From Undibacterium cyanobacteriorum (GTDB taxonomy: Bacteria > Pseudomonadota > Gammaproteobacteria > Burkholderiales > Burkholderiaceae_D), in assembly GCF_031326225.1 (NCBI RefSeq), contig NZ_CP133720.1, positions 2,914,001 to 2,978,000 on the forward strand: 64,000 bases of DNA, written 5' to 3'. Positions within the stretch are counted from its first letter, which is position 1, and each line of letters starts with the position of its first letter. Under the pieces are notes generated by a model that did no database searches, had not been told where the DNA came from, and saw only the letters and a program-made list of their open reading frames with translations. The position numbers and the translations under genes are program-made. Positions 8,542 to 19,027 of the stretch are shown in pieces.

Positions 8542-11500
8542 TCAGCTTTCCACAGTTGCTTCTTTGTTGATGAAGCCACTGATTGCCGCTAACAAATCAT
8601 CTTCTCGGTATGGCTTACCGAAATATTCATTCACACCTAATTCCATCGCGTAGTTGCGGTGTTTATCCGCCGTACGTGAGGTAATCATGATGATAGGAAT
8701 ATGGGTCGTACGTGAATCGCTACGAACGTTACGGGTCAAATCGAAACCATCCATACGCGGCATTTCAATATCCACCAACATCACGTCTGGGGTAATCGAC
8801 TGCAATTGTTCCAAGGCATCGATACCGTCTTTCGCCAACACCACCTGATAGCCCTCGCGGACCAGCAAACGTTGCGTAACACGCCGCACCGTCAAGGAAT
8901 CGTCAACCACCATCACGATGTGATGTGTACGCAAGCCTTGAACAGGTTCGACTGAGCTTGGTGTGGCAAAACTAGGCAACAATTCTGCAACAGCACCCAT
9001 TTCGGTCGAGCCAGAATTGTTATTCGCATCAACACTGACTTCAGGCAATTTGGCGCGTTCTTGTTCCATTTTCTGCGCCAAAGGCACAGGGTTCAAGATC
9101 AAAACGATATCGCCAGAACCGAGAACCGTCGCGCCCGCAATACCGATCATACGCGCCAACTGCGGACCAACGTTCTTAACAACGACCTCGCGATTACCAA
9201 TAATTTGGTCGACGTGAATCGCGACGCGTTCTTGATCGCTCTTCATAATCAAGATCGGTGTGTATTGCTGAGTATCAGGCGTTGCATCACGTTCACCCAA
9301 CATACTTGGCAAATAATGCAATGGTACTCGCGCACCTTGCCACATAATCGCGCCATCGTTATAGGCTGTTGCCAATGCAGCAGACTTCAACTGCTGAACT
9401 TGCTCAACCAAAACGGAAGGCACTGCAAATGTCTTACCGCCGGCATTCAAAATCACGACCTGTGTCACCGCCAAAGTCAACGGTAAGTGAATTGTGAAGT
9501 GGGCGCCCTTACCTTCGACTGAACTCACTGAGACACGACCGCCCAAGGACGCTGCTTCTGAACGAACCACGTCCATACCCACGCCGCGACCAGCCAATTC
9601 TGTGACTTCAGCCGCGGTGGAGAAGCCAGGTTCAAAAATCAAATTCACGACTTCTGATTCGCTGACTTGCGATTCATCAGTCAACAAACCCACTGTCTTC
9701 GCTTTTTCACGAATCCGGTTGATGTTCAAACCTTGACCATCGTCGGTAAAGTGAATCACAACCTCATTACCTTCTTGACGGATCTCGATCAGCAACTCAC
9801 CGACTTCGCTCTTACCGCGATTGACGCGATCTTGGCGGCCTTCGATACCATGCACAATCGCATTACGCAGCATGTGTTCGAATGGGCCGACCATTTTTTC
9901 CAAAACAGAGCGGTCGATCTCAACGGAAGTACCACGAATATCCAAGTTAACACGTTTGTCCATTTCTTTCGCAGTCTGGCGAGCGATACGATACAAACGC
10001 TCGGAGACGCTGGAGAACTGAACCATACGAACACGCATCAAATCTTGTTGCAGTTCACGTGTCAAACGTGCTTGCGCATTCAAGTCGGTGGTTGCACCCT
10101 CGATAGTACGGTTCAATGACGATTGCACCGAAGCGACGTCATTAACACTTTCGGCCATCATACGTGTCAACTCTTGCAAGCGTGTAAAGCGGTCGAACTC
10201 GAGCGGGTCAAATTCACGATCGCCGGAGAAAGCCATACGTGAGGAAATCTGGGTTTCCGCTTGAATCTCAACTTCGCGCAACTGATCGCGCAAACGGCTG
10301 ACGTTTTCGGTCAGCTCGGACAACGATGCTTTGAGAGTATCAACTTCATTTTCCAACTTCGAACGCGAGATCGAAACTTCACCGGCCTGGTTGACCAAAC
10401 GATCGAGAATATCAGCACGGACACGCACCAGCGGTACTGCAGCTGGATTGACTGTCGCCACTTGTGGTGCAACTTGACGAGCCGCTGTCGATGGTGTGAA
10501 GCTTGGCACGAGCGACTTCACTTCGACTAATTTCTTCTCTTCCTGTGCCGCTGGGATCGTCGACTGTGTTGGAGCTTGAATTGCAGCTTCTGTTTGCGGA
10601 GCCGCCTCTACTTCTACGACTGGCGGAGCCATGACTTCATCCGTCGCCGCTAATTTCGCCAATTCCGCTTCAGCAGCTTTGAGACGAGCTTCGGCTTCGG
10701 CCATCGCTGCAGCATGCGCTTCTTCTTGGAACTGATTAATCTCTTGTTCAACCGTCAATTCTTGTGGCTCGGTTGGCGCCGCGACCACTTGTAAGTCTGG
10801 ATTCTGCAGACGCTCGAAAAGGTACATCGAATAGTCATGACGTCCCACCAGATCTTCCAACAAAGGCTGGCGAATCGCACTACCTGTATGCATCAAGTTT
10901 TCGATGCGAGTCTCCATATCATGCGTATGTTGACCCAACTGCATCGCACCAGCCATACGAGCACTACCCTTGACCGTATGCATCAAGCGCAAGATCGATT
11001 GCGGGATAGCATCGTCTTCAGGGGTTTGCTGCCACGAACGTAACAATTGACCGATCATCGGCAACAAGTCGTTACCTTCTTCCAAGAATACCGGCAATAA
11101 ATCGTGATCGATCTCATCACTGACTTTCAACTCCATACCAGTCGTTAAACGATCTGGCGCTTCGGCACTGAGATCAAGTTCTGGAACCGCCGCTGCTACA
11201 GGAGCTGGCATTGCAAAAATTGGCTCGGCTTCAATGACATCTTCTTGGGATATTGCAACCGCATCTGCTACCGGCAGCACATCATCTGCAGTCAAAGCAT
11301 CGATCGCAGGCGCAACTGCGCTTACCAAAGAGTCCTCTTCGGCTACTGTTATTTCTTCGATTGGTGTTGCTTCAAGTATGGCTGCTTCGAGCTCAGGACT
11401 CAGAGCATTCGATGCTGCCAAAATTTCCGCTGCAGCAAGCTCGGCTGCCTGTGTTACCGTGTCGGACTCTTCAACCACGCTGACATCGCCTGAATGTTCG

Positions 11501-14500
11501 ACATTGCCTTCGGCAACATCAAGCATTGCAGTCGATTCCTCGACCATGTCTTCCGCATCATTTAATGCAGACTCATCTGCTTCGAGGATATCGTCAATAC
11601 GTTCATTGGTAGAGGTAATAAACTCTTCGTCATTACCGACATCAGATCGCGCGATGACGGCCTCGAGTAATTGCACTAAGCTATGATTTTCATGCGGTAC
11701 ACGCTCGGCCATTTCTGACAAAGCGAACTTCTGCAACATGAGTTTCACGCAATCAACCACGTGATCAAGCAGATCGAACTCCGCAGGTTCCAATTGCACC
11801 GGATGACGTTCGAGGCGCTGCAATACGTTTTCCAGGTTATGTGCTAATTCCTGAGCCGCATACAAACCAACTGTAGCAGAACTGCCCGCCAAGGAATGTG
11901 ATGCATGTACAGCATGGCGAGATACTGGACGACTTGCTTCGTGACGCCATTCTGCAAAATCCTGAGCTAAGAAACGAACGATCTCATCAGTTTCCGCCAT
12001 GTAGATCGTATGTAATGGCAAACTAATTTCAATGTCGCCAATACGTTTTGTGTTATCAGACTCCGGTGCGACTGGCATTGAGAAGTCAGGGAACTCAATG
12101 ATTTTCGCTGTTTGAACTGGCGCAACGTTAATTGGCTCTGCTTCTGCCATTGCTGCAACAGCTTCCTCAACTGCTTCCTCATCACTCAAGTTCGCATCAC
12201 TTAGCACTGGAGCGATCTCAATTGGTTCGAGCAGATCAAGCGCTTCTCCAGCCTCCATTGCAATCGTCGTTTCATCATGCAATGGAGTGAGCGATTCAGT
12301 CCCCTCATTTGCAGTGGTATCTGCTGCAAATGCTGCATCGACTGACGCGATAGCTTGATCAACTTCTTGATCGACTGCTTGATCGACCACTGAACTCACA
12401 CCACCTTCTTGTGCCGCAGCTTCTTCTTCTGTTGCAACTGGTTCCGCTACCATCTGCTCTAAAGTAGCAGCCAATTCTTCAACAGTTTCATGTACAGGCT
12501 CTAAGACATGGACTGCAGTCTCTTCGACCGCACCTGCCCCGGCGATTTCACCTATCACCTCAGCCAACATCGGTAATTCTGCGTCATCGTCACTAACCGC
12601 ATGAGCCAGAATTTCCTCGCCATCATTCAGGCTGATATCAAAATTCTGCTCCAGAACCGGTACTTCTACCATTTCGGCTGGCATGCCGGCTTCCATCTCA
12701 AGATCTGCCGGTTTGAGTTCAAGAGACTCGTCGAGCAATTCAAGAGCAGGCAACTCGCCAGCATTTGCGCTGGACTCATCGTCAGTTTGGATCGAATCAG
12801 ATTGATCCAATTCTGGCAATTCAAGAACTGACTCACTGAAGGTTTCGGGCGCAATTTCTAATGTCAGCGCTGGCTCATCAAGTACTTCTTGAGGAAGTCC
12901 AACACCCGCATCGGCTGCTACTTGCTCTACCTCATCGGTTATTGCCGAAAGCTGAACCGGAGTGTCAACAACCTTGACTGCTGGGCTATCAATACTGAAA
13001 CCACCACCCTCTTTCACACGAATTGCCGCCGCAATGATGAGATCGGAGTTGCGTGATGAATTTCCACGCGTTTTCAGTTCCTCGACCCACGCATTCATTT
13101 CCTCAGCCGCGTATTCAAGCAACTGATACAAGGCTTCCGTGCCAGAGCGAGATTCGGCCAACCACAGATTCATGACTTGTTCGATATTCCAAGCGCCTTC
13201 ACCGAACACCGTCAAACCAACCATACGACCACTACCTTTGAGGGTGTGGAAGGAACGACGAAGGCGAATCAAATACTCTTGATTGGAAGGTTCATGACGC
13301 GACAATGGAATATTTTCACGAACAGCGCCCAAAACCTCGTCTGCTTCCATCAAAAAGATTTCAAGCAATTCTGCATCGATCTCTGCTTCGGACTCTGGAA
13401 TTTCTTGAGGTGCTTGGATCTCCACGACTGCTTCAACATGCGAACTTGCACTCACAATTTCACCGAGTGCATCAGTCGCTTGTGTAATGTCGGCAGTATT
13501 CAAAAGTTCGATTGCTGATTTAGCGCGTGCACTCGCCTCGCTATCATCGAGCAAAGCCGCAAAAGAACGTTCACTGTCTAATGAGTCTTTCAACTGGGCT
13601 TGTAAATTGGAATCTTGGGGCGCTTCCACCAAAGAGGCCAGCAAACGTTCTGATTCCTTCTGCTGCGCGATGAGATCATGCTCAGCGGTATGCACCACGG
13701 CTTCACTACGTTCTAATTCAACGCTGGGCAACAGCTCTTTTTCAGGCGCCTTCTCGAGCATCTTTGTTTCAAAAATGCCAGTTGCGGCATCAAAGTTGAA
13801 ACGTTTCTTGGCCAATTCAGGCTGGCTTTGCAATGTTTCGATAAAGAACGACAAAGCACCAACGTTTTGTGCAACCTTGTTAAACGAAGAGTTAAGTTCC
13901 TCTTGCGATTTACCATCCGTTCCTGCACTAAAGTCCTTGACCAGACCACGCGTAAAATTAACCGCCTCGAGCGCGACATCTTGGTCCAAGATCGCTAGTG
14001 CTCCACCAATTTGAGCGAGCACACCATCGACAGGGCCGAGAATTGTTGTATTTGAAGGATCGCGAAAATGTTCGTCGAGTGCCTTTTCTGCTTGCTTGAG
14101 GCTCAGTTGCATTTCACCAACCAACGCCGCCATGGTTTGACGTTGTTGAGCCTCGCGCGAAATTTCACCGATCCAAGATGCTTGCGCCTCTGGCACCTCA
14201 CCACTCACAACAGATAACAATCGTGCACAGATTTCATCCGCACGTGCTGAGAAATTGGCAGGCAGATGAGTAATTTGCTCCAGCGAGTTCTCGACGAAAA
14301 GTAAGCACGTCGCAAGTTCCAAGCCCATGCGCTCTTGGTCTTTTGCCTTCACTGCATGTCCTGCGATCCCGTTCAACTCACGCAATAACTTCGACAACGG
14401 TGGCGTGTGAAGATTTTCTGCAGTCCCGACCAGATCCTTAACTTTCTGTTTGAACTTATCGACGACTGAGGCGTCGCCATTGGAAATGCGTCCCCAAAGA

Positions 14501-15495
14501 TTTTTTACACTCGACAATTGCTCTTTTGCGGAAGCAAGTGTCTGCGGCGAAATTAAACCATAACGTTTTTGATCGTAATCATATGGCACGTGATTGTCGA
14601 GCTGGTATGCCTTGCGAATTTGAGCGACGAAAGCACTCGGCTCTTTAACTTGTGCGATAAAGAACAATGCATCACGCAACAAACGCTCAGGGACACTTGT
14701 ATTCCCTTCGACCAGACGACGAATTTGTAGGTTAATTCGCCCCCAAATTTGTTTTACATGACGTTCATCACGCTTATCGAATTGTCCGCTTGATTCGGCG
14801 AACGCTCTCATCACCAACCAAAATGCTTTGGTTTGTGATGTTGTCTGTGCTTGTTCAATTTCACGAATTAAGGCGCCCATCTGCATTGCTGCATCTTGCT
14901 GGGCGTCAGCATTCTTGCTAGTCAATACAGTCAACAAAAGCTTTTCGAAACGTAAGCGAATCGCGCTGTAATTAATTTCCTGCGGGGCGGCCGCCAAGGC
15001 TAGCTCAGGAATTTTTTCTTGAACAGAAAGCGCTGGAAAAAATAAATCCGCCGGATGAATACGTTCTGCACCTTTTAATTCCAGCAAAGCACGGTACTCT
15101 GGGAACAAACGCACAGGCTGTTGCGGATTACCCGATAACAAATCCTCCAAATATCGCATGACAGCATAAAATGCTTCTGTCATTTTCGCCACGACAGCTG
15201 CGCTTAATTCGAGTTTGGAATTTTGAACGCGCTCGATCAACTCTTCGACCGTTTCGGTGACGATCGCCACACCTTCGACTTCAACGATTTGTAACGCACC
15301 GTGAGCTTGGTGCAAATATGTTTTTGCTTGCAATAACGACGTTGCCTGCGCATCGGCTTCTTGAACCAATGCCTCATTGAGCAACTTACCAGCACTCGTT
15401 AGTGCTTCTTTTAATTCGGTCATCACCCACGACAAAGGAGCAATGTCGAATTGCTCTTGGCCGTATTCTGACGACGTAGAAGAACCTGATGTCAT
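8542..15495 (-). CDS. pilL: Hybrid CheA-type histidine kinase/response regulator of type IV pilus chemosensory system (PilL/ChpA)
   Basis: Giant kinase of 2317 residues. In order: an N-terminal PilL-type region with degenerate Hpt-like 'LHQAHGALQ' (His62/65); Hpt domains with phospho-His at about 750 ('HTLKGSGRM'), 1200 ('HSLAGSSAT') and 1506 ('HTVKGSARM'); a dimerisation coiled coil near 1690-1800; a CheA-type HATPase with N-box 'RNAIVHGIEG' near 1880; a CheW-like domain about 2000-2130; and a C-terminal receiver with phospho-acceptor Asp about 2242 ('LVDIEMPRMDG'). Long Ala/Glu-rich linkers join the Hpt domains. It receives signals from PilJ through PilI and phosphorylates PilG and PilH to steer twitching. 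The Shine-Dalgarno GGGG lies 7 nt before the ATG. Confidence 0.94.
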   Translation of the reverse strand: MTSGSSTSSEYGQEQFDIAPLSWVMTELKEALTSAGKLLNEALVQEADAQATSLLQAKTYLHQAHGALQIVEVEGVAIVTETVEELIERVQNSKLELSAAVVAKMTEAFYAVMRYLEDLLSGNPQQPVRLFPEYRALLELKGAERIHPADLFFPALSVQEKIPELALAAAPQEINYSAIRLRFEKLLLTVLTSKNADAQQDAAMQMGALIREIEQAQTTSQTKAFWLVMRAFAESSGQFDKRDERHVKQIWGRINLQIRRLVEGNTSVPERLLRDALFFIAQVKEPSAFVAQIRKAYQLDNHVPYDYDQKRYGLISPQTLASAKEQLSSVKNLWGRISNGDASVVDKFKQKVKDLVGTAENLHTPPLSKLLRELNGIAGHAVKAKDQERMGLELATCLLFVENSLEQITHLPANFSARADEICARLLSVVSGEVPEAQASWIGEISREAQQRQTMAALVGEMQLSLKQAEKALDEHFRDPSNTTILGPVDGVLAQIGGALAILDQDVALEAVNFTRGLVKDFSAGTDGKSQEELNSSFNKVAQNVGALSFFIETLQSQPELAKKRFNFDAATGIFETKMLEKAPEKELLPSVELERSEAVVHTAEHDLIAQQKESERLLASLVEAPQDSNLQAQLKDSLDSERSFAALLDDSEASARAKSAIELLNTADITQATDALGEIVSASSHVEAVVEIQAPQEIPESEAEIDAELLEIFLMEADEVLGAVRENIPLSRHEPSNQEYLIRLRRSFHTLKGSGRMVGLTVFGEGAWNIEQVMNLWLAESRSGTEALYQLLEYAAEEMNAWVEELKTRGNSSRNSDLIIAAAIRVKEGGGFSIDSPAVKVVDTPVQLSAITDEVEQVAADAGVGLPQEVLDEPALTLEIAPETFSESVLELPELDQSDSIQTDDESSANAGELPALELLDESLELKPADLEMEAGMPAEMVEVPVLEQNFDISLNDGEEILAHAVSDDDAELPMLAEVIGEIAGAGAVEETAVHVLEPVHETVEELAATLEQMVAEPVATEEEAAAQEGGVSSVVDQAVDQEVDQAIASVDAAFAADTTANEGTESLTPLHDETTIAMEAGEALDLLEPIEIAPVLSDANLSDEEAVEEAVAAMAEAEPINVAPVQTAKIIEFPDFSMPVAPESDNTKRIGDIEISLPLHTIYMAETDEIVRFLAQDFAEWRHEASRPVSRHAVHASHSLAGSSATVGLYAAQELAHNLENVLQRLERHPVQLEPAEFDLLDHVVDCVKLMLQKFALSEMAERVPHENHSLVQLLEAVIARSDVGNDEEFITSTNERIDDILEADESALNDAEDMVEESTAMLDVAEGNVEHSGDVSVVEESDTVTQAAELAAAEILAASNALSPELEAAILEATPIEEITVAEEDSLVSAVAPAIDALTADDVLPVADAVAISQEDVIEAEPIFAMPAPVAAAVPELDLSAEAPDRLTTGMELKVSDEIDHDLLPVFLEEGNDLLPMIGQLLRSWQQTPEDDAIPQSILRLMHTVKGSARMAGAMQLGQHTHDMETRIENLMHTGSAIRQPLLEDLVGRHDYSMYLFERLQNPDLQVVAAPTEPQELTVEQEINQFQEEAHAAAMAEAEARLKAAEAELAKLAATDEVMAPPVVEVEAAPQTEAAIQAPTQSTIPAAQEEKKLVEVKSLVPSFTPSTAARQVAPQVATVNPAAVPLVRVRADILDRLVNQAGEVSISRSKLENEVDTLKASLSELTENVSRLRDQLREVEIQAETQISSRMAFSGDREFDPLEFDRFTRLQELTRMMAESVNDVASVQSSLNRTIEGATTDLNAQARLTRELQQDLMRVRMVQFSSVSERLYRIARQTAKEMDKRVNLDIRGTSVEIDRSVLEKMVGPFEHMLRNAIVHGIEGRQDRVNRGKSEVGELLIEIRQEGNEVVIHFTDDGQGLNINRIREKAKTVGLLTDESQVSESEVVNLIFEPGFSTAAEVTELAGRGVGMDVVRSEAASLGGRVSVSSVEGKGAHFTIHLPLTLAVTQVVILNAGGKTFAVPSVLVEQVQQLKSAALATAYNDGAIMWQGARVPLHYLPSMLGERDATPDTQQYTPILIMKSDQERVAIHVDQIIGNREVVVKNVGPQLARMIGIAGATVLGSGDIVLILNPVPLAQKMEQERAKLPEVSVDANNNSGSTEMGAVAELLPSFATPSSVEPVQGLRTHHIVMVVDDSLTVRRVTQRLLVREGYQVVLAKDGIDALEQLQSITPDVMLVDIEMPRMDGFDLTRNVRSDSRTTHIPIIMITSRTADKHRNYAMELGVNEYFGKPYREDDLLAAISGFINKEATVES

Positions 15496-15586
15496 TCTTT
15501 ATCCCCACATACTCTTCTAGCAAGATCTAGTGTCTCGCCTCGCTATTTTGTTCTGATCGCACCGCAGTGCGATCAGGCATGTATCA

Positions 15587-17959
15587 TCAGGCAGTAACCC
15601 GGAAACGAGATACGGAGTTTTTCAATTCTTCCGCTAATTTCGCCAAGTCTTTAATGGACATAGAAGTTTGTTGCGTACCGTTCTGAGTTTTTTCGGTAAT
15701 CGTCAAAATGTGTTCGATATTTTGAGCAACGCCGTTCGCAGATGTCGCTTGCTGTTCGGTCGAGAGGGAAATACCTTGAATCAGTTCCGCAAGACGGTTT
15801 GAAACGCTACGAATTTCAGACAACGCAGTACCCGCAGCGTCGGAGAGTTTGGCTCCTTCCACAACCCCCTGTGTTGATTTTTCCATCGCGGCAACCGCAT
15901 CGTGCGTATCCGTTTGAATCGTACGAACCAAAGCACCAATCTGCTTCGTCGCTTCAGCTGAACGTTCCGCAAGACGCTGAACCTCTTCCGCAACAACTGA
16001 GAAGCCTCGCCCCGCTTCACCCGCAGATGCCGCTTGAATCGCTGCATTCAACGCCAAAACGTTGGTCTGTTCGGTAATGTCAGAAATCAATTCTGTGATC
16101 TCACCAATCTCTTGTGAAGATTCACCGAGACGTTTAATACGCTTAGAAGTTTCTTGGATCTGTTCACGAATCTCGTTCATGCCCTTGATCGTGTTCTCTA
16201 CCGCCAAGGCTCCTTGTTCCGCAGCAGCAACCGACTGACGCGCAACCTCTGCAGATTCATTCGCAGAGCGAGAAACTTCTGTAATGTCGTTTGCCATCGT
16301 GGTAATCGCTTTACCCGCATCAACGATCTCACGTGCTTGTTGATGAGACGCTTCCAACAATTCATCAGAAATACTTTGCGCTTGTGCTGACGCATTCGTA
16401 ACCTGAACCGCAGTCGTCGTAACACGACCTACCAGACCACGCAACTCTTCCACCGTGTAATTAACGGAGTCGGCGATCGCACCAGTAATATCTTCAGAAA
16501 CCGTCGCTTGCACAGTCAAGTCACCGTCCGCAACTTCCTGCAATTCGTTCATCAAACGCAAAATCGCAGCTTGGTTCTGTTCGTTAATAGCGTTCGCTTG
16601 CTCTTCTTGTTTCTGCGCCAATTGCATTTGCATGTCGGCCTCGATACGACGTTGGTTCGCTTCTTTAGTACGGTTACGACTGTCTTGCAAGAGAACGACC
16701 GCAATACCAGCTGCAGAAACCAGCGCTAAGGCTGCGGACAACATCAACAACCAGAAAGAAATATTGAACGAGTCTTGCTGTTGTACATAGGTTTTTTCCA
16801 GAGCGGAAATTTTTTGCTTCAGATCTTCGTTTTCATTAAAGATAATTTGTTCCGCGCCTTTCGCGCCAGTGAACGAGTCGAGTTTGACAAGAATGTTATC
16901 AACGTTCTTCTTATAGTCCGTAAATACTTTTTGCAGTTCGGTGATTTTCGCGCGCGTTGCTGGTTCTTTAGTTGCTTGTAATTTGAGAACCTCACTACCG
17001 TTCAAGAAACCTTCGACCAAATCGTAGTAGGTATTCGCATCTTTACCGAGCAAGAACGCCTTATCTGCATTAATTGTGTCGGTTGCCATAAATTCCGCCG
17101 CGCTTCGAGCCAAGCGCTGCGTCAACATCACCAGCTGTCCCGCCGCGAAAATCGCTTGCGGTGAAGCACCACCCTGAACCTTTTGGGATTGAATTTCGTC
17201 TGACAAAGAAGCCAAAGGTGTAGACAGTACGTTCATACTCTCCAAGTCTTCACGGAAAGCATTCAACTCCTTTTGTGTTTTCAGAATCGTGGTCGCAGCT
17301 TTATTTGAGTTATCCCATGCTTTTTTTGTTTTTTCCAAAACGGGCAACAAGGAAGAACTTGCTTTGGATACGGAACGACCGTTGTACTGACCACCATTGA
17401 TCAGAACGTCCAAGTTTGAATTAATCACTTTCTGACTATCTGACAACTGTGCGAACGCGATCGGCTTACCGTAAATAGCATTCGGCGCTGCTTTACCAAT
17501 ACGTTGTGAGTGCATCAGAATCTCACCCGAAATCTGCGCTTGAGTGGAAATCAATTCAGACTGTTTCGCGTTCAACCAAACGAACACCGCGCTCAGTAAC
17601 AAGGTGGTACCCATCGCGATCAGTAAATAACGAATCTGACGTTGCAGGGACAGATGTCCGATCAACGGCAAACGAATATCGCGTCCTTTTTCAATCGCAT
17701 CACCGATTAAGGTCGCATCCACACGATTGATCGTGCTGTCTTCTAAAGGAATTTCCTCACTCGGCTTCTCGAGGTCACTGAGTGAACTCGCCTCTTGTTC
17801 GGAGACCATACGCACATTTTGCGCTTCTTCGATGGCCAATTCAGATGGGATAGCGGCATCCGCAACAGGCTCCATCGCAACTTCCGAAGGTTTGTTCGCA
17901 AAGTCCAGATCCTGAACTTCTTGATCCTCTGTCGACTGTGTTTGATTATTCAATGCCAT
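15587..17959 (-). CDS. pilJ: Type IV pilus methyl-accepting chemotaxis transducer PilJ
   Basis: Inner-membrane receptor of the Pil-Chp pathway, 790 residues. TM1 is about 110-130 and TM2 about 400-424, enclosing a periplasmic PilJ sensor region. After that come a HAMP-like helix and a cytoplasmic signalling hairpin whose tip is 'LNAAIQAASAGEAGRGF' (about 635-655). The first 105 residues are an acidic cytoplasmic tail, longer than in Pseudomonas PilJ (about 680 residues in total), which accounts for the extra length. GGAG lies 8 nt before the ATG. It sits 82 nt after pilI and 91 nt before pilL. Confidence 0.95.
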   Translation of the reverse strand: MALNNQTQSTEDQEVQDLDFANKPSEVAMEPVADAAIPSELAIEEAQNVRMVSEQEASSLSDLEKPSEEIPLEDSTINRVDATLIGDAIEKGRDIRLPLIGHLSLQRQIRYLLIAMGTTLLLSAVFVWLNAKQSELISTQAQISGEILMHSQRIGKAAPNAIYGKPIAFAQLSDSQKVINSNLDVLINGGQYNGRSVSKASSSLLPVLEKTKKAWDNSNKAATTILKTQKELNAFREDLESMNVLSTPLASLSDEIQSQKVQGGASPQAIFAAGQLVMLTQRLARSAAEFMATDTINADKAFLLGKDANTYYDLVEGFLNGSEVLKLQATKEPATRAKITELQKVFTDYKKNVDNILVKLDSFTGAKGAEQIIFNENEDLKQKISALEKTYVQQQDSFNISFWLLMLSAALALVSAAGIAVVLLQDSRNRTKEANQRRIEADMQMQLAQKQEEQANAINEQNQAAILRLMNELQEVADGDLTVQATVSEDITGAIADSVNYTVEELRGLVGRVTTTAVQVTNASAQAQSISDELLEASHQQAREIVDAGKAITTMANDITEVSRSANESAEVARQSVAAAEQGALAVENTIKGMNEIREQIQETSKRIKRLGESSQEIGEITELISDITEQTNVLALNAAIQAASAGEAGRGFSVVAEEVQRLAERSAEATKQIGALVRTIQTDTHDAVAAMEKSTQGVVEGAKLSDAAGTALSEIRSVSNRLAELIQGISLSTEQQATSANGVAQNIEHILTITEKTQNGTQQTSMSIKDLAKLAEELKNSVSRFRVTA

Positions 17960-18041
17960 TACTAACTCTCCTAAACGATTGAAAAGCTACGCTTTTTCTA
18001 TTTTGTTTTTCTTGCCAAACTACTTATTACAATTCAATTTC

Positions 18042-18623
18042 TTACAAACCAATATGCAGAAAGTCTTGATCTTGCACTAGTAGCGCAAGACTGAGCTGCC
18101 ACCAATCATTACCATCCGCATCAACAAACCGGTTGAGCAACCAAGGTTTCCCCGAAGCTGCATCATCAGCCTCAATCAACTGCATGTCATCGACATTACG
18201 TAACCCGAGCACCTTCGTCACCAACAAACCACTATTGAAAGAAAGCGCATTGGAAAAAGCAAGGACACGACAGGAAGATTCAACTGCTGTGGGCTCGCCG
18301 CCGCCAAAGCGAGAAAAATCGATGACACTCGTTAAGCTACCCCGGACATTTGACACACCGAGATACCAATCTTTGGTCAAAGGGACTTTCGTCATATTTC
18401 CCGCGGCAACAATCTCACCGGCCTCTTTAAGATCGATCAAATAACGCCCTTTGCCGATCAAAACGCCTAATTGATTAGCTCGGGTTAGCGAACCGGCTTT
18501 AGCAGCCTGCATGCGCTCCATCAACTGTGCTTGGAAGTCACGCAAACGAGCACGGCGCCCTAAGGCATTCACCTTGGGCGCAGCGACTTCGCTCGTGTTT
18601 TCGTCTCGAAGTTTATCTGTCAT
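18042..18623 (-). CDS. pilI: CheW-like coupling protein PilI
   Basis: Scaffold protein linking the PilJ receptor to the PilL kinase. The 193-residue product carries one CheW domain: 'RYLIDLKEAGEIV', 'VPLTKDWYLGVSNVRGSLTSVIDFSRF' split into its usual beta strands, and a conserved C-terminal strand. The first 35 residues are a polar tail. It starts 12 nt after the pilH stop in the pilGHIJL operon. No strong ribosome-binding site is visible, so translational coupling with pilH is likely. Confidence 0.93.
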   Translation of the reverse strand: MTDKLRDENTSEVAAPKVNALGRRARLRDFQAQLMERMQAAKAGSLTRANQLGVLIGKGRYLIDLKEAGEIVAAGNMTKVPLTKDWYLGVSNVRGSLTSVIDFSRFGGGEPTAVESSCRVLAFSNALSFNSGLLVTKVLGLRNVDDMQLIEADDAASGKPWLLNRFVDADGNDWWQLSLALLVQDQDFLHIGL

Positions 18624-18635
18624 AAACTAGACCAT

Positions 18636-19001
18636 TTAACCAAGGGCAGCGATTTTTGCCAACAACTCTTGCGGATCAATTGGCTTCACCAAGTAATCGC
18701 GCGCACCTTGGCGCAAGCCCCAGATACGGTCAGTTTCTTGGTTTTTGCTGGTGCAAATAATGACTGGGACATCTTGAGTTTCTGGATCGCGTGAAATCGC
18801 ACGCGTGATTTGGAAACCATTTTGACCCGGCATTACCACATCCATCAAAATTAATTGAGGCTTATCCGCTTTGATCTTGAGCAAAGCATCTTCACCATTC
18901 TCTGCCGTCGACACAGAAAAGCCATTCTTCACCAAAATATCAGTCAAGAAGTAACGTTCAGTCGGGGAATCATCAACGATGAGAATCTTTTGTATTGCCA
19001 T
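18636..19001 (-). CDS. pilH: Response regulator PilH (single receiver domain)
   Basis: CheY-like protein of 121 residues with an acidic pocket 'IVDDSPTER' (Asp10/11), phospho-acceptor Asp54 ('LILMDVVMPG'), a Thr/Ser switch at 'IICTSK' and Lys in 'YLVKPI'. There is no output domain. In Pseudomonas PilH opposes PilG, promoting pilus retraction or acting as a phosphate sink. It lies 26 nt after pilG and 12 nt before pilI. The PilG/PilH assignment follows gene order and the typical 'VVMPGQNGFQ' sequence of PilH. Confidence 0.94.
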   Translation of the reverse strand: MAIQKILIVDDSPTERYFLTDILVKNGFSVSTAENGEDALLKIKADKPQLILMDVVMPGQNGFQITRAISRDPETQDVPVIICTSKNQETDRIWGLRQGARDYLVKPIDPQELLAKIAALG

Positions 19002-19027
19002 TTTCTACCTCAAAAAATAAAACTACG

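Noticed and set aside
9061..14014. Many plus-strand frames of 60-175 codons inside pilL
   Set aside because: Antisense to a well-supported kinase gene with clear domain structure; no independent signals.
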